64,000 nt of DNA from NCBI GenBank assembly GCA_046582185.1, contig JAYGEX010000010.1, positions 8,997 through 72,996 of the forward strand. Direction: 5' to 3'. Below are positions 24,155 through 31,839 of this stretch, piece after piece. Within the stretch, counting starts at the first letter, position 1. Every line of letters begins with the position of its first letter. This DNA is from GCA-002726655 sp046582185 (GTDB taxonomy: Bacteria; Pseudomonadota; Gammaproteobacteria; Pseudomonadales; Azotimanducaceae). Below the pieces are notes generated by a model. The model did no database searches. It had not been told where the DNA came from and worked only from the letters and a program-made list of their open reading frames with translations. A program made the position numbers and the translations under genes.

Positions 24155-25756
24155 ATGGCAGCACTCCCACCCCACCTCCTCATAGTCCTGGATGGCTGGG
24201 GGCATAGCGAAGAAACGGCAGGTAATGCAATTGCGCTGGCAAATACACCTACCTGGGACCAGATATGGCAGGATCGGCCCCATTGCCTGATTTCCGGCTC
24301 TGGCATCGATGTAGGCTTACCTGAAGGACAAATGGGTAATTCTGAAGTTGGCCACATGAATCTTGGTGCTGGCAGGGTCGTTAATCAGGTCTTTACGCGA
24401 ATTGGCAAGGCGATCGCAGAAGGCAGTTTTTTCACCAATGAAGTGATCGTCTCGCAGTGCCAATCCCTTGCGGATAGTGGAAAGGCACTTCATATTTTTG
24501 GCCTACTCTCCCCAGGTGGCGTACACAGCCATGAGAGCCACATTATTGCAGCAATTAAATTAGCCCGGGATACAGGCGTAAATATCGTATGGCTTCACGC
24601 CTTTCTGGATGGCAGAGATGTACCACCAAAATCGGCAATGGAATCCTTGCAGCGAATCGAGGCTTGTTTCGAGCAAGCCTCATTTTATCAAGCCTCTCAC
24701 AAACAAACCTCTCGCAAGCAAACCTCTGCCAAACAAAAAGGCGGAATCGCCTCCATTATTGGCCGCTATTACGCCATGGACAGGGATAACCGCTGGGAAA
24801 GGGTAGCACTGGCATACAATCTAATCACCCATGGCCATTCAGACTTCCCCGCAAATACAGCCAAGAAAGGTCTCGACGCTGCCTACCGCCGCGGAGAGAC
24901 GGACGAATTTGTGCTTCCAACATCGATATTGGCTGACGGACAAGCAGTAACTATTAACGACGGCGATGGCATTTTGTTTATGAACTTCCGGGCTGACAGA
25001 GCAAGGGAAATTACCAGAACTTTTACCGACAATAATTTTCCTCACTTTGACCGTGGGCATCTCCCTAACCTTGATAGCTTTGTCAGTCTCACCGAATACG
25101 CAGACGACATCGATACCCTATGCGCGTTCAAGCCCGATGAAGTGAAAAATAGTCTTGGCGAATACCTTAGCTCCCTTGGCCTAAACCAGCTGCGTATTGC
25201 TGAAACAGAAAAGTATGCACATGTGACCTTCTTTTTCTCCGGCGGCAGAGAACAGCCTTTTCCCAATGAAGACCGGCTGCTTATCCCTTCGCCTCAAGTC
25301 GCCACTTACGATCTGCAACCAACGATGAGTGCGCCTGAACTCACAGACGAACTCATCAATGCCATACGCTCGGAAAAGTATCCTCTGATCATCTGCAATT
25401 ATGCCAATGGCGACATGGTTGGGCATACGGGAAACCTTGCTGCCGCCATCGAGGCAGTTGAGTGCCTGGATGAGTGCTTGAGTAAAATATTCATCGCCCT
25501 GGATTCAGTGAACGGCCACTGCCTGATTACTGCAGATCACGGTAATGTAGAAAAGATGAGTGATCACGCGACTGGACAGGCCCATACTGCACACACGACG
25601 GAACTTGTACCACTCGTTTACCATGGAGGCAAAGTTATCGAACTACAGCAAACAGGCGGCACTCTTAGTGATATAGCACCAACGCTGCTCGCATTGATGG
25701 AGCTGGATCAACCCATTGAAATGACCGGGCAGTCGCTGCTTTGTCAAAAAGACTAA
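24155..25756 (+). CDS. gpmI: 2,3-bisphosphoglycerate-independent phosphoglycerate mutase with internal 5-residue repeat
   Basis: GpmI interconverts 3- and 2-phosphoglycerate using two Mn ions. The protein is 533 aa against 514 for E. coli. Landmarks are LDGWG near the N-terminus, the phospho-Ser63 in MGNSEVGHMNLGAG, DGRDVPP, GRYYAMDRD and the metal ligands NYANGDMVGHTG and TADHGNVEKM. The extra length is explained by four copies of a Q-x-S-x-x pentapeptide (about residues 174-193) just before the GGIASIIGRYYAMD segment. The stop overlaps an upstream reading of envC, so the two are probably cotranscribed. Confidence 0.96.
   Translation: MAALPPHLLIVLDGWGHSEETAGNAIALANTPTWDQIWQDRPHCLISGSGIDVGLPEGQMGNSEVGHMNLGAGRVVNQVFTRIGKAIAEGSFFTNEVIVSQCQSLADSGKALHIFGLLSPGGVHSHESHIIAAIKLARDTGVNIVWLHAFLDGRDVPPKSAMESLQRIEACFEQASFYQASHKQTSRKQTSAKQKGGIASIIGRYYAMDRDNRWERVALAYNLITHGHSDFPANTAKKGLDAAYRRGETDEFVLPTSILADGQAVTINDGDGILFMNFRADRAREITRTFTDNNFPHFDRGHLPNLDSFVSLTEYADDIDTLCAFKPDEVKNSLGEYLSSLGLNQLRIAETEKYAHVTFFFSGGREQPFPNEDRLLIPSPQVATYDLQPTMSAPELTDELINAIRSEKYPLIICNYANGDMVGHTGNLAAAIEAVECLDECLSKIFIALDSVNGHCLITADHGNVEKMSDHATGQAHTAHTTELVPLVYHGGKVIELQQTGGTLSDIAPTLLALMELDQPIEMTGQSLLCQKD
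24674..24733 (+). repeat. Four in-frame 15-bp tandem repeats within gpmI
   Basis: Four units of CAAxCCTCxxxxxxx, each 15 bp, code QASFY, QASHK, QTSRK and QTSAK. The block fits the length excess of this GpmI over homologues. Confidence 0.92.
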
Positions 25757-25785
25757 ATACCAAAAGGACTAAACAAAACAACAAT

Positions 25786-26958
25786 ATGCAGCTGTATTCC
25801 ATTTTATTTCTCGTTACCTGCTTGCTCGCTATGCCAGCAAGTTCGCACGCAGCAGACTCATCCAGTGAACCTGCCACCCTTGAGAAGCAACTAAAAGCAC
25901 TCCAGTTCGAGATCAATAAATTTCAGCAGATTCTCGACAGTACCGAAGATCAAAAAACAGATCTCGAGGACAATCTTCAATTTAACGAGGAGAAGATCAA
26001 CGACTTACTGAATAAAATTGAATCTATACAAAAAAATCTCACCAATGGGGAGGCTAGGGTTGGTCGCCTGTTAAATCAGCAAACAGAACTTCAGCTCGCA
26101 AAATCAGAACAACAACAATATATCGAACGGCAAATACGTGCTGCCTATGAAATAGGCAATCAGGAGTACCTTAAAGTTATATTAAACCAGGAAGACCCCA
26201 ATCAGCTGTCCAGAATGCTTACCTACTACGACTATTTCAATCGCGCCAGATCAGAACAGGTCCGGGAATTTTCAGACACCATTGAACAACTTAGAAGAGT
26301 GTCCAAACTGGTAGAAAATGAAAATTCAAGCCTGAAGGATAACCGGCGGAATCTTCAGCTGGAACAAACTGCCTTGAAAGTGACGCAGTCGAACAAACGT
26401 AAGGTATTGAAGGCCATCAACTTGGAGATCGCCATTACCGGAAAGGCCCTTGAAAAGAAGATTCAGGATCGACAACATCTGGAGCGACTCATCATCAGTA
26501 TTCAACAGGGCATCGCAAACCTCGTTACACCTGCTGACATCGTTCCATTTGCGAGCCTGAAGGGCGAACTAATCCTACCGGTATCGGGGAGAATCTCACA
26601 TCGCTATGGACATCGCCGAAATACGGGAAATGTAAAGTGGCAGGGGGTCGTGATAGACGCAACTGAGGGAGACCCAGTCTACGCGGTACATTACGGCAGG
26701 GTTGTATTCTCTGACTGGTTACGAGGCTTTGGCTTGTTGATGATTATCAATCATGGAGAAGGCCATATGAGCCTTTACGGCCATAATCAAGTACTATATC
26801 GAGAGACAGGTGAGTGGGTAACAGCGGGCGAAACGATCGCAGCAGTGGGGGATAGCGGCGGTCAAAACAAGTCCGGGCTCTATTTTGAAATTCGGGTCGC
26901 TGGCAAAACTACCGATCCACAATTATGGTGCCGGGTACGCTCGAAACGCGCGGCATAA
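25786..26958 (+). CDS. envC: Murein hydrolase activator EnvC (degenerate LytM domain)
   Basis: EnvC is a periplasmic coiled-coil protein that recruits and activates the amidases AmiA/AmiB at the septum. From ATG 25786 the protein is 390 aa, with a signal peptide (YSILFLVTCLLAMPASSHA) and a long coiled coil (about 30-245). The C-terminal LytM fold starts at GELILPVSGRISHRYG. The zinc ligands of active LytM enzymes are missing in the GVVIDA segment, as in true EnvC, so it activates rather than cuts. It is followed closely by ctpA. Confidence 0.92.
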   Translation: MQLYSILFLVTCLLAMPASSHAADSSSEPATLEKQLKALQFEINKFQQILDSTEDQKTDLEDNLQFNEEKINDLLNKIESIQKNLTNGEARVGRLLNQQTELQLAKSEQQQYIERQIRAAYEIGNQEYLKVILNQEDPNQLSRMLTYYDYFNRARSEQVREFSDTIEQLRRVSKLVENENSSLKDNRRNLQLEQTALKVTQSNKRKVLKAINLEIAITGKALEKKIQDRQHLERLIISIQQGIANLVTPADIVPFASLKGELILPVSGRISHRYGHRRNTGNVKWQGVVIDATEGDPVYAVHYGRVVFSDWLRGFGLLMIINHGEGHMSLYGHNQVLYRETGEWVTAGETIAAVGDSGGQNKSGLYFEIRVAGKTTDPQLWCRVRSKRAA

Positions 26959-26971
26959 GCAAGGAATATTC

Positions 26972-28300
26972 ATGTTCAAATTATCTATTGTTATCGCACT
27001 GCTTTGTGCCACCCTGCCAATGCAGGTATCGGCTACCGAGAATTCAAACAGCAAGGTAGACCCTACACTGCCAGCAAGATTACCTTTAAATGAATTACGG
27101 GTGTTTGCAGAGGCCTTTGACAGAGTCAGTAGCGCCTATGTGGAAGAAATTGATGACCGCACATTGCTGGAAAATGCCATTAAGGGAATGTTATCCCAAC
27201 TCGACCCACACTCTGCCTATCTTGACCGAAGTTCATTTTCCGACCTCCAGGAAACAACGACTGGGCACTATGGCGGCCTCGGCCTTGAAGTGGGCATGGA
27301 GGATGGCTTTATCAAGGTCATTTCACCAATGGACGATACACCGGCAGCTAAGGCAGGCATTGAATCCGGCGATCTGATCATTCGCTTGAACGACAAGCCC
27401 GTAAAAGGCATGAGCCTTTCTGAGGCAATCGAAGAAATGCGCGGCGAGGCGGGAAGCGAAATTACTCTAACAATTGTACGTGAGGGGCAAGCCATCCCCA
27501 AGGATTTTGTACTTACCCGCGAGGTCATTCAAGTCGCAAGCGTTCGACATCATTTGATCGAAGATGGCTACGGTTACTTACGTATTGCACAGTTTCAAAG
27601 CAAAACCGGCAGCGAAGTTGAAGAAGCCATCGAAAAGCTCACCGAAGAAGGCAAACTTTCCGGACTGATCATTGACCTGCGTAACAATCCGGGAGGTGTA
27701 TTACAAGCTGCCGTCGAAGTATCTGATGTATTCGTGGCAGATGGCCTCATCGTTTATACATCAGGGCGACTGAGCAACTCCGATTTAAGGTTCAACGCAA
27801 CCACACCTGATGCTACGGATGGCGTCCCTATCGTGGTGCTTGTGAATGCGGGAACCGCCTCGGCGTCCGAAATCGTAGCCGGCGCCCTGCAGGACCACGG
27901 CCGCGCGGTTATTATGGGCACCAACACATTTGGAAAGGGATCAGTGCAAACTATCCTGCCACTCAACAATGAAAAGGCAATCAAGCTGACGACTGCGCTT
28001 TACTACACGCCAAATGGTCGCTCCATTCAGGCCGAGGGTATTATTCCCGATATTTGGGTCAATCGCTCCAATGTGACAAAAATAAAATCCAGCCCGTGGC
28101 AAATAAAGGAAAAGGATCTTCCAGGCCATTTGGCTAATGGCAATGTATCTGATGACGACAGTAATGAGGCTTCGGAGGATCAAGATTCAGCCCCAGCTAG
28201 CGCCGAGCTTGCAGCGAAGGACTATCAACTTAATGAAGCTTTGACCTTACTTAAGGGCTTAAATATTCTGGCTCGAAAATCAAAGCAGCCACAGGGTTAA
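26972..28300 (+). CDS. ctpA: Carboxyl-terminal processing protease (S41, CtpA-like)
   Basis: This periplasmic serine protease cleaves C-terminal tails of exported proteins, including peptidoglycan enzymes. From ATG 26972, with an AAGGA site 9 nt upstream, the protein is 442 aa. It has a signal peptide, a PDZ domain (about 90-170) and the S41 core with the Ser in GTASASEIVAGAL and the Lys in TFGKGSVQ forming the dyad. Length fits the short CtpA class. It sits 13 bp after envC, matching the Pseudomonas order. Confidence 0.95.
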   Translation: MFKLSIVIALLCATLPMQVSATENSNSKVDPTLPARLPLNELRVFAEAFDRVSSAYVEEIDDRTLLENAIKGMLSQLDPHSAYLDRSSFSDLQETTTGHYGGLGLEVGMEDGFIKVISPMDDTPAAKAGIESGDLIIRLNDKPVKGMSLSEAIEEMRGEAGSEITLTIVREGQAIPKDFVLTREVIQVASVRHHLIEDGYGYLRIAQFQSKTGSEVEEAIEKLTEEGKLSGLIIDLRNNPGGVLQAAVEVSDVFVADGLIVYTSGRLSNSDLRFNATTPDATDGVPIVVLVNAGTASASEIVAGALQDHGRAVIMGTNTFGKGSVQTILPLNNEKAIKLTTALYYTPNGRSIQAEGIIPDIWVNRSNVTKIKSSPWQIKEKDLPGHLANGNVSDDDSNEASEDQDSAPASAELAAKDYQLNEALTLLKGLNILARKSKQPQG

Positions 28301-28307
28301 CTGACCG

Positions 28308-29132
28308 GTGAGAAGTCTGCTGGCGGGGCTTATTATTTTCCTCGCCGCTAATTCTCACGCAGAGAAATCTGATAATTCCGACCGGCAACGGGATTCACTA
28401 CTGTTCCAGCAATCCGAAGGAATGGCATATATAGCAATTATCATTGACGATCTGGGCCATAACTATGCGAGGGGACTTCAGGCTGCGAAATTACCCGCCT
28501 CTTTGACCTATGCAATCCTTCCTTACAGCACCCATGCAAGACGTCTTGCTAATCATATTCATGCGTCCGGCAAAGAAGTTATTGTCCATTTGCCAATGGA
28601 AAATTTGGGAAACAAGCCTATAGGTCCAGGCGGCCTAACGAAATCATTGAACCGAAGAGATTTTGGCTTTGCCATATTAGACGCGGTGGCAAGAGTTCCA
28701 CACGCAAAAGGCATTAACAACCACATGGGCAGCGCACTTACCCAGCAGAGAATTCCCATGGAATGGCTAATGGATGAAATCAAAGCACTGGATTTTTTCT
28801 TTGTAGATTCCAGAACAACCTCTTTAACAATCGCCTCAGAAGTCGCCAGGGACAAACACCTCCTGTGCACTAGTCGGGATGTCTTCCTGGACAATAATCC
28901 ATCAATGTATGAGATCGACAAGCAGTTCAGAAGATTAATCACGCTGGCCAAACAGCGAGGAACCGCCGTCGCCATTGGCCACCCCCATCCGGATACCCTG
29001 GCCTATCTTGAACTCGCCATACCAAAATTGGCAGCAGAAGGGATCGAGATCATCCCCGCATCAAATCTCGGGGCCTTGCAGCATATCTATGAGCTGGAAA
29101 GTGTTTCGCGAACAATAGCCCAACTGAAATAG
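28308..29132 (+). CDS. Divergent polysaccharide deacetylase family protein (YibQ/DUF610), GTG start
   Basis: This 274-aa exported protein has a signal peptide from GTG 28308 (RSLLAGLIIFLAANSHA). The NodB-like fold shows AIIIDDLGHN (about 43-52), YAILPYSTHAR, EVIVHLPMENLG, NNHMGSALT, FFVDSRTT and IGHPHPDT, the family's usual blocks. It follows ctpA by 7 bp. The gpmI-envC-ctpA-yibQ string is conserved and links the protein to cell-envelope maintenance. The enzymatic substrate is not established for this family. Confidence 0.9.
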   Translation: MRSLLAGLIIFLAANSHAEKSDNSDRQRDSLLFQQSEGMAYIAIIIDDLGHNYARGLQAAKLPASLTYAILPYSTHARRLANHIHASGKEVIVHLPMENLGNKPIGPGGLTKSLNRRDFGFAILDAVARVPHAKGINNHMGSALTQQRIPMEWLMDEIKALDFFFVDSRTTSLTIASEVARDKHLLCTSRDVFLDNNPSMYEIDKQFRRLITLAKQRGTAVAIGHPHPDTLAYLELAIPKLAAEGIEIIPASNLGALQHIYELESVSRTIAQLK

Positions 29133-29177
29133 ATTCCGTCCGCTACTCAGGGCTTGGACTGAACCAATCAGCGATCG

Positions 29178-29930
29178 TTATTCTTCAAGATCAAACTGTT
29201 TGCACAGCGAAATTGCCTCTTTTAAATCAAGCGTCTTTTCGTAAATCGCCCTGCCGATAATAACGCCTGTTATGCCACCGGCCACTTTTCTTTCTACGTC
29301 CAACAGAGCTTGAATATCCCGAATGTCCGTTACACCGCCAGAAGCTATAATGGGTACAGCGACAGCTTTCGCCAGATCTCTTGTCGCACGTACATTTACG
29401 CCACCCATCATTCCATCCTTTCCGATATCCGTATATACGATCGACTCGATACCGTCGGCCTCAAACAACATGGCGAGGCTCTTTACGGAAATTTCGGTGA
29501 CTTCTTCCCAGCCATTCTTGGCAATCATGCCGTGAAGCCCATCCAGCCCGACAATAATATGACCAGGGAATCGCTTACACATCTCATTAACAAATTCAGG
29601 CTCTTCCACTGCCTTTGTACCGATGATCAAATAACTTACGCCAGCCGCCAGGTAGCTTTCTATAGTTTCTGCACTCCTGATGCCGCCGCCTAATTGAATG
29701 GTTAGATCAGGATGATTTCGAGCAATTGTCGAGATTGCTTCATGATTGACAGGCTTACCCTGAAAGGCACCATCAAGATCCACCAGGTGCAGTCGCTCCG
29801 CGCCCTGCTCTACCCAGTGAGCAGCCATGCCGACAGGATCATCAGAATAGGTCGTCAGGGCATCTAGCCGACCCTGCTTGAGATTGACAACTTTTCCGTC
29901 CTTAAAATCGATCGCTGGAATAATCTGCAA
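29178..29930 (-). CDS. hisA: Phosphoribosylformimino-5-aminoimidazole carboxamide ribotide isomerase, TTG start
   Basis: HisA is the TIM-barrel isomerase of histidine synthesis. The protein is 250 aa and begins MQIIPAIDFKDGKVV from TTG 29930, with AAAGGA 9 nt upstream. The conserved Asp8 (PAID), VDLDGAF, QLGGGIRS, the second catalytic Asp in YTDIGKDGM, and ASGGV are visible. Its start codon directly follows the hisB stop codon. hisH and hisF, whose products act next, are not adjacent. Confidence 0.96.
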   Translation of the reverse strand: MQIIPAIDFKDGKVVNLKQGRLDALTTYSDDPVGMAAHWVEQGAERLHLVDLDGAFQGKPVNHEAISTIARNHPDLTIQLGGGIRSAETIESYLAAGVSYLIIGTKAVEEPEFVNEMCKRFPGHIIVGLDGLHGMIAKNGWEEVTEISVKSLAMLFEADGIESIVYTDIGKDGMMGGVNVRATRDLAKAVAVPIIASGGVTDIRDIQALLDVERKVAGGITGVIIGRAIYEKTLDLKEAISLCKQFDLEE

Positions 29931-30518
29931 CTACAAAGTTCCTTTTGTGGAAGGGATAACATTGGTGCTCCGGGGATCTGCCTCAACGGCCATTCTTAAC
30001 GCTCGTCCGAATGCCTTAAACACGGATTCTATCTGGTGGTGTGCGTTCACACCCTTGAGGTTATCAATATGTAAGCTGACCTTGGCATGGTTAACAAAGC
30101 CCTGAAAAAACTCGTAAAACAGGTCCACATCAAAATCACCAACTCTGGGCCGAGTGAACTTAACATCGTACTCAAGTCCTGGCCGCCCCGAAAAATCAAT
30201 CACCACCCTTGAAAGTGCCTCATCCAGTGGTACATAGGCATGTCCATATCTTCGAATCCCGGACTTGTCGCCAATCGCCTCAAAGATCGCCTGCCCAATC
30301 GTAATTCCAATGTCCTCTACCGTATGGTGAGCGTCTATTTCAAGGTCGCCGCTCGCTTTCACCTCCAGATCTATGAGGCCATGTCGCGCAACCTGATCCA
30401 GCATATGCTCAAGAAATGGTAGCCCGGTATCGAAAGTACGGATGCCGGTACCGTCCAGATTCACCGACACATCAATCTGTGTTTCGAGTGTATTTCTGTT
30501 GATGGATGCAGTTCTCAT
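29931..30518 (-). CDS. hisB: Imidazoleglycerol-phosphate dehydratase
   Basis: HisB dehydrates imidazole-glycerol phosphate using two Mn ions. The 195-aa monofunctional form lacks the histidinol-phosphatase domain of enterobacterial HisB. Metal-binding motifs LPFLEHMLDQVARHG, DAHHTVEDIGI and NAHHQIESVFKAFGRAL are intact. A TATAAT-type promoter lies about 80 nt upstream. It is followed with zero spacing by hisA; in many Gammaproteobacteria hisH lies between them. Confidence 0.97.
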   Translation of the reverse strand: MRTASINRNTLETQIDVSVNLDGTGIRTFDTGLPFLEHMLDQVARHGLIDLEVKASGDLEIDAHHTVEDIGITIGQAIFEAIGDKSGIRRYGHAYVPLDEALSRVVIDFSGRPGLEYDVKFTRPRVGDFDVDLFYEFFQGFVNHAKVSLHIDNLKGVNAHHQIESVFKAFGRALRMAVEADPRSTNVIPSTKGTL

Positions 30519-30605
30519 GGTATTTGTCGCCGTTTATAGCTGCTTTTTCTAACAGTTCTTTTAGAAACTATTCTATAAAATATAGGTGATTCGTGCAGGC
30601 GGCAT

Positions 30606-30633
30606 ATTATACAGGCTTGTTCCTGTCCGTAAA
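30606..30633 (-). promoter_or_regulatory. Candidate promoter of hisBA
   Basis: On the complement, TTTACG and TATAAT are separated by 16 bp. A small inverted repeat ACAGG/CCTGT (30611-30626) overlaps the spacer and could be an operator. Confidence 0.4.
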
Positions 30634-30779
30634 ATACATGATTTTGATAGAAACGCAGAATCAATTTATTGTTAGGCACAAGAAAATGTCACTTACCAAG
30701 GAACGAGCACCGGCGGTCTTAGAATCTGGGCAAGAACAGCTTGGCCCTCAGCGCGGAGATTTTTCTTACCCCTGATTGC

Positions 30780-31169
30780 TCACAACGCAGAACCATAGGG
30801 CAAATATCTATTATCAGTATTCTTCTTGATCCATTTTCGCAGTTCTGGCGTAAATGCGTCCCTGGATTTGAGAATCCTCACCAGATAAATAACCGGATTC
30901 TGATTGCCACCCTTCCAGCCCTGAAGTTGCATTTCGGCCAAGGTAAAGAAACGTATCAGTGTTTCCATATCTGCATCAGATAACACATCAACCACCTTCC
31001 ATCTCTCCCAGGTTAGTGTCATCAGCTTGCTGTTCGAATTTATAAAATCTTCACCCATTGCATCAGCAATAGCCTCAAGATCGATATTACTAATGTCACC
31101 CAAAAGTCCACGCACAAGCTCTAACGAAAAAGAGGATGACTTACTGGGTTCCCAAACACCTACGCTCAT
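30780..31169 (-). CDS. Conserved hypothetical protein (129 aa)
   Basis: I recognise no named domain. The protein is soluble, helical and acidic in its first half, with no signal peptide or cysteines. Conserved-looking blocks are LMTLTWERWKVVDVLSD (about 49-65), LIRFFTLAEMQLQGW and NPVIYLVRILKSR. It ends in NTDNRYLPYGSAL. It starts at ATG 31169 and lies between hisB and tRNA-Gly, on the same strand as both. The even codon use and conserved tryptophans suggest a real gene. No function can be proposed. Confidence 0.75.
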   Translation of the reverse strand: MSVGVWEPSKSSSFSLELVRGLLGDISNIDLEAIADAMGEDFINSNSKLMTLTWERWKVVDVLSDADMETLIRFFTLAEMQLQGWKGGNQNPVIYLVRILKSRDAFTPELRKWIKKNTDNRYLPYGSAL

Positions 31170-31293
31170 GATTGTCCTGGTCTTTTTTCTGTGGAATACG
31201 AAAGTCAGGAGGGCATTTTAGGTAGTATTTCACACCAACACAAACTAAGCAGATGCTAACAAGAAAGTTCTGAAGCGAATTACAATTTGATAT

Positions 31294-31369
31294 TGGAGCG
31301 GGCGACGAGGGTCGAACTCGCGACAACCAGCTTGGGAAGCTGGGACTCTACCAACTGAGCTACACCCGC
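31294..31369 (-). tRNA. glyU: tRNA-Gly (anticodon CCC)
   Basis: The complement folds into a 76-nt tRNA with an encoded CCA end. The acceptor stem GCGGGTG pairs with CGCCCGC through one T-G pair. The anticodon stem CCAGC/GCTGG carries the loop TTCCCAA, giving anticodon CCC. U73 is the glycine discriminator. The anticodon arm is nearly the same as E. coli glyU. Confidence 0.96.
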
Positions 31370-31839
31370 TATGAGCCATTTATCCTACCTCTTATTCCCC
31401 GCTTCATCCATTGCAAGGCTCCAATTCGGCAATGGGTAATTGGGCTTTATGCAAGATCAGTGGATCCATTCGCTTGTTTCGGCCCAGAAATTCACTAAAT
31501 CAAGCGACAAGCATGAAAATGAAATATTTTTACATATTAAATTCAATTACTTATGAAGGATTTTTCACCAACGGTCTTAGAATCAGTATGAGAATCGGCG
31601 CGCTTCCCCCATCAATATCACCAATCCACACCAGATGTACCAATTAGGATTCAGCAAACGCTTGTATATTTGTGCGTAAAGCTAATTGCAAGGGCTTTCC
31701 AGTAGATGTATGGCTGCACATGGAGCGTCAATTGCGTTCTACGTTTTGGTGCCCGTTGATATTTTTAAGCGGCGTACAGCAAAGATGGAATTCAAGCTTC
31801 TGAGACACTAAAACTTAAAAATATAATAGGGGGAAGGTA
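31370..31839. other. Intergenic region between tRNA-Gly and the receptor pseudogene (470 bp)
   Basis: I see no supported gene; short open frames here lack ribosome-binding sites or family features. The stretch near 31500-31560 is AT-rich. The last bases hold a GGGGGAAGG ribosome-binding site for the receptor pseudogene. No integrase or attachment-site duplicate of the tRNA 3' end was found by eye. Confidence 0.5.

Noticed and set aside
31294..31369. tRNA-Gly as a proven integration site for the accessory block
   Set aside because: No integrase gene and no repeat of the tRNA 3' end was found in the window.
31411..31647. 78-codon ORF before the receptor pseudogene
   Set aside because: No ribosome-binding site, no family features and biased toward low-complexity composition.
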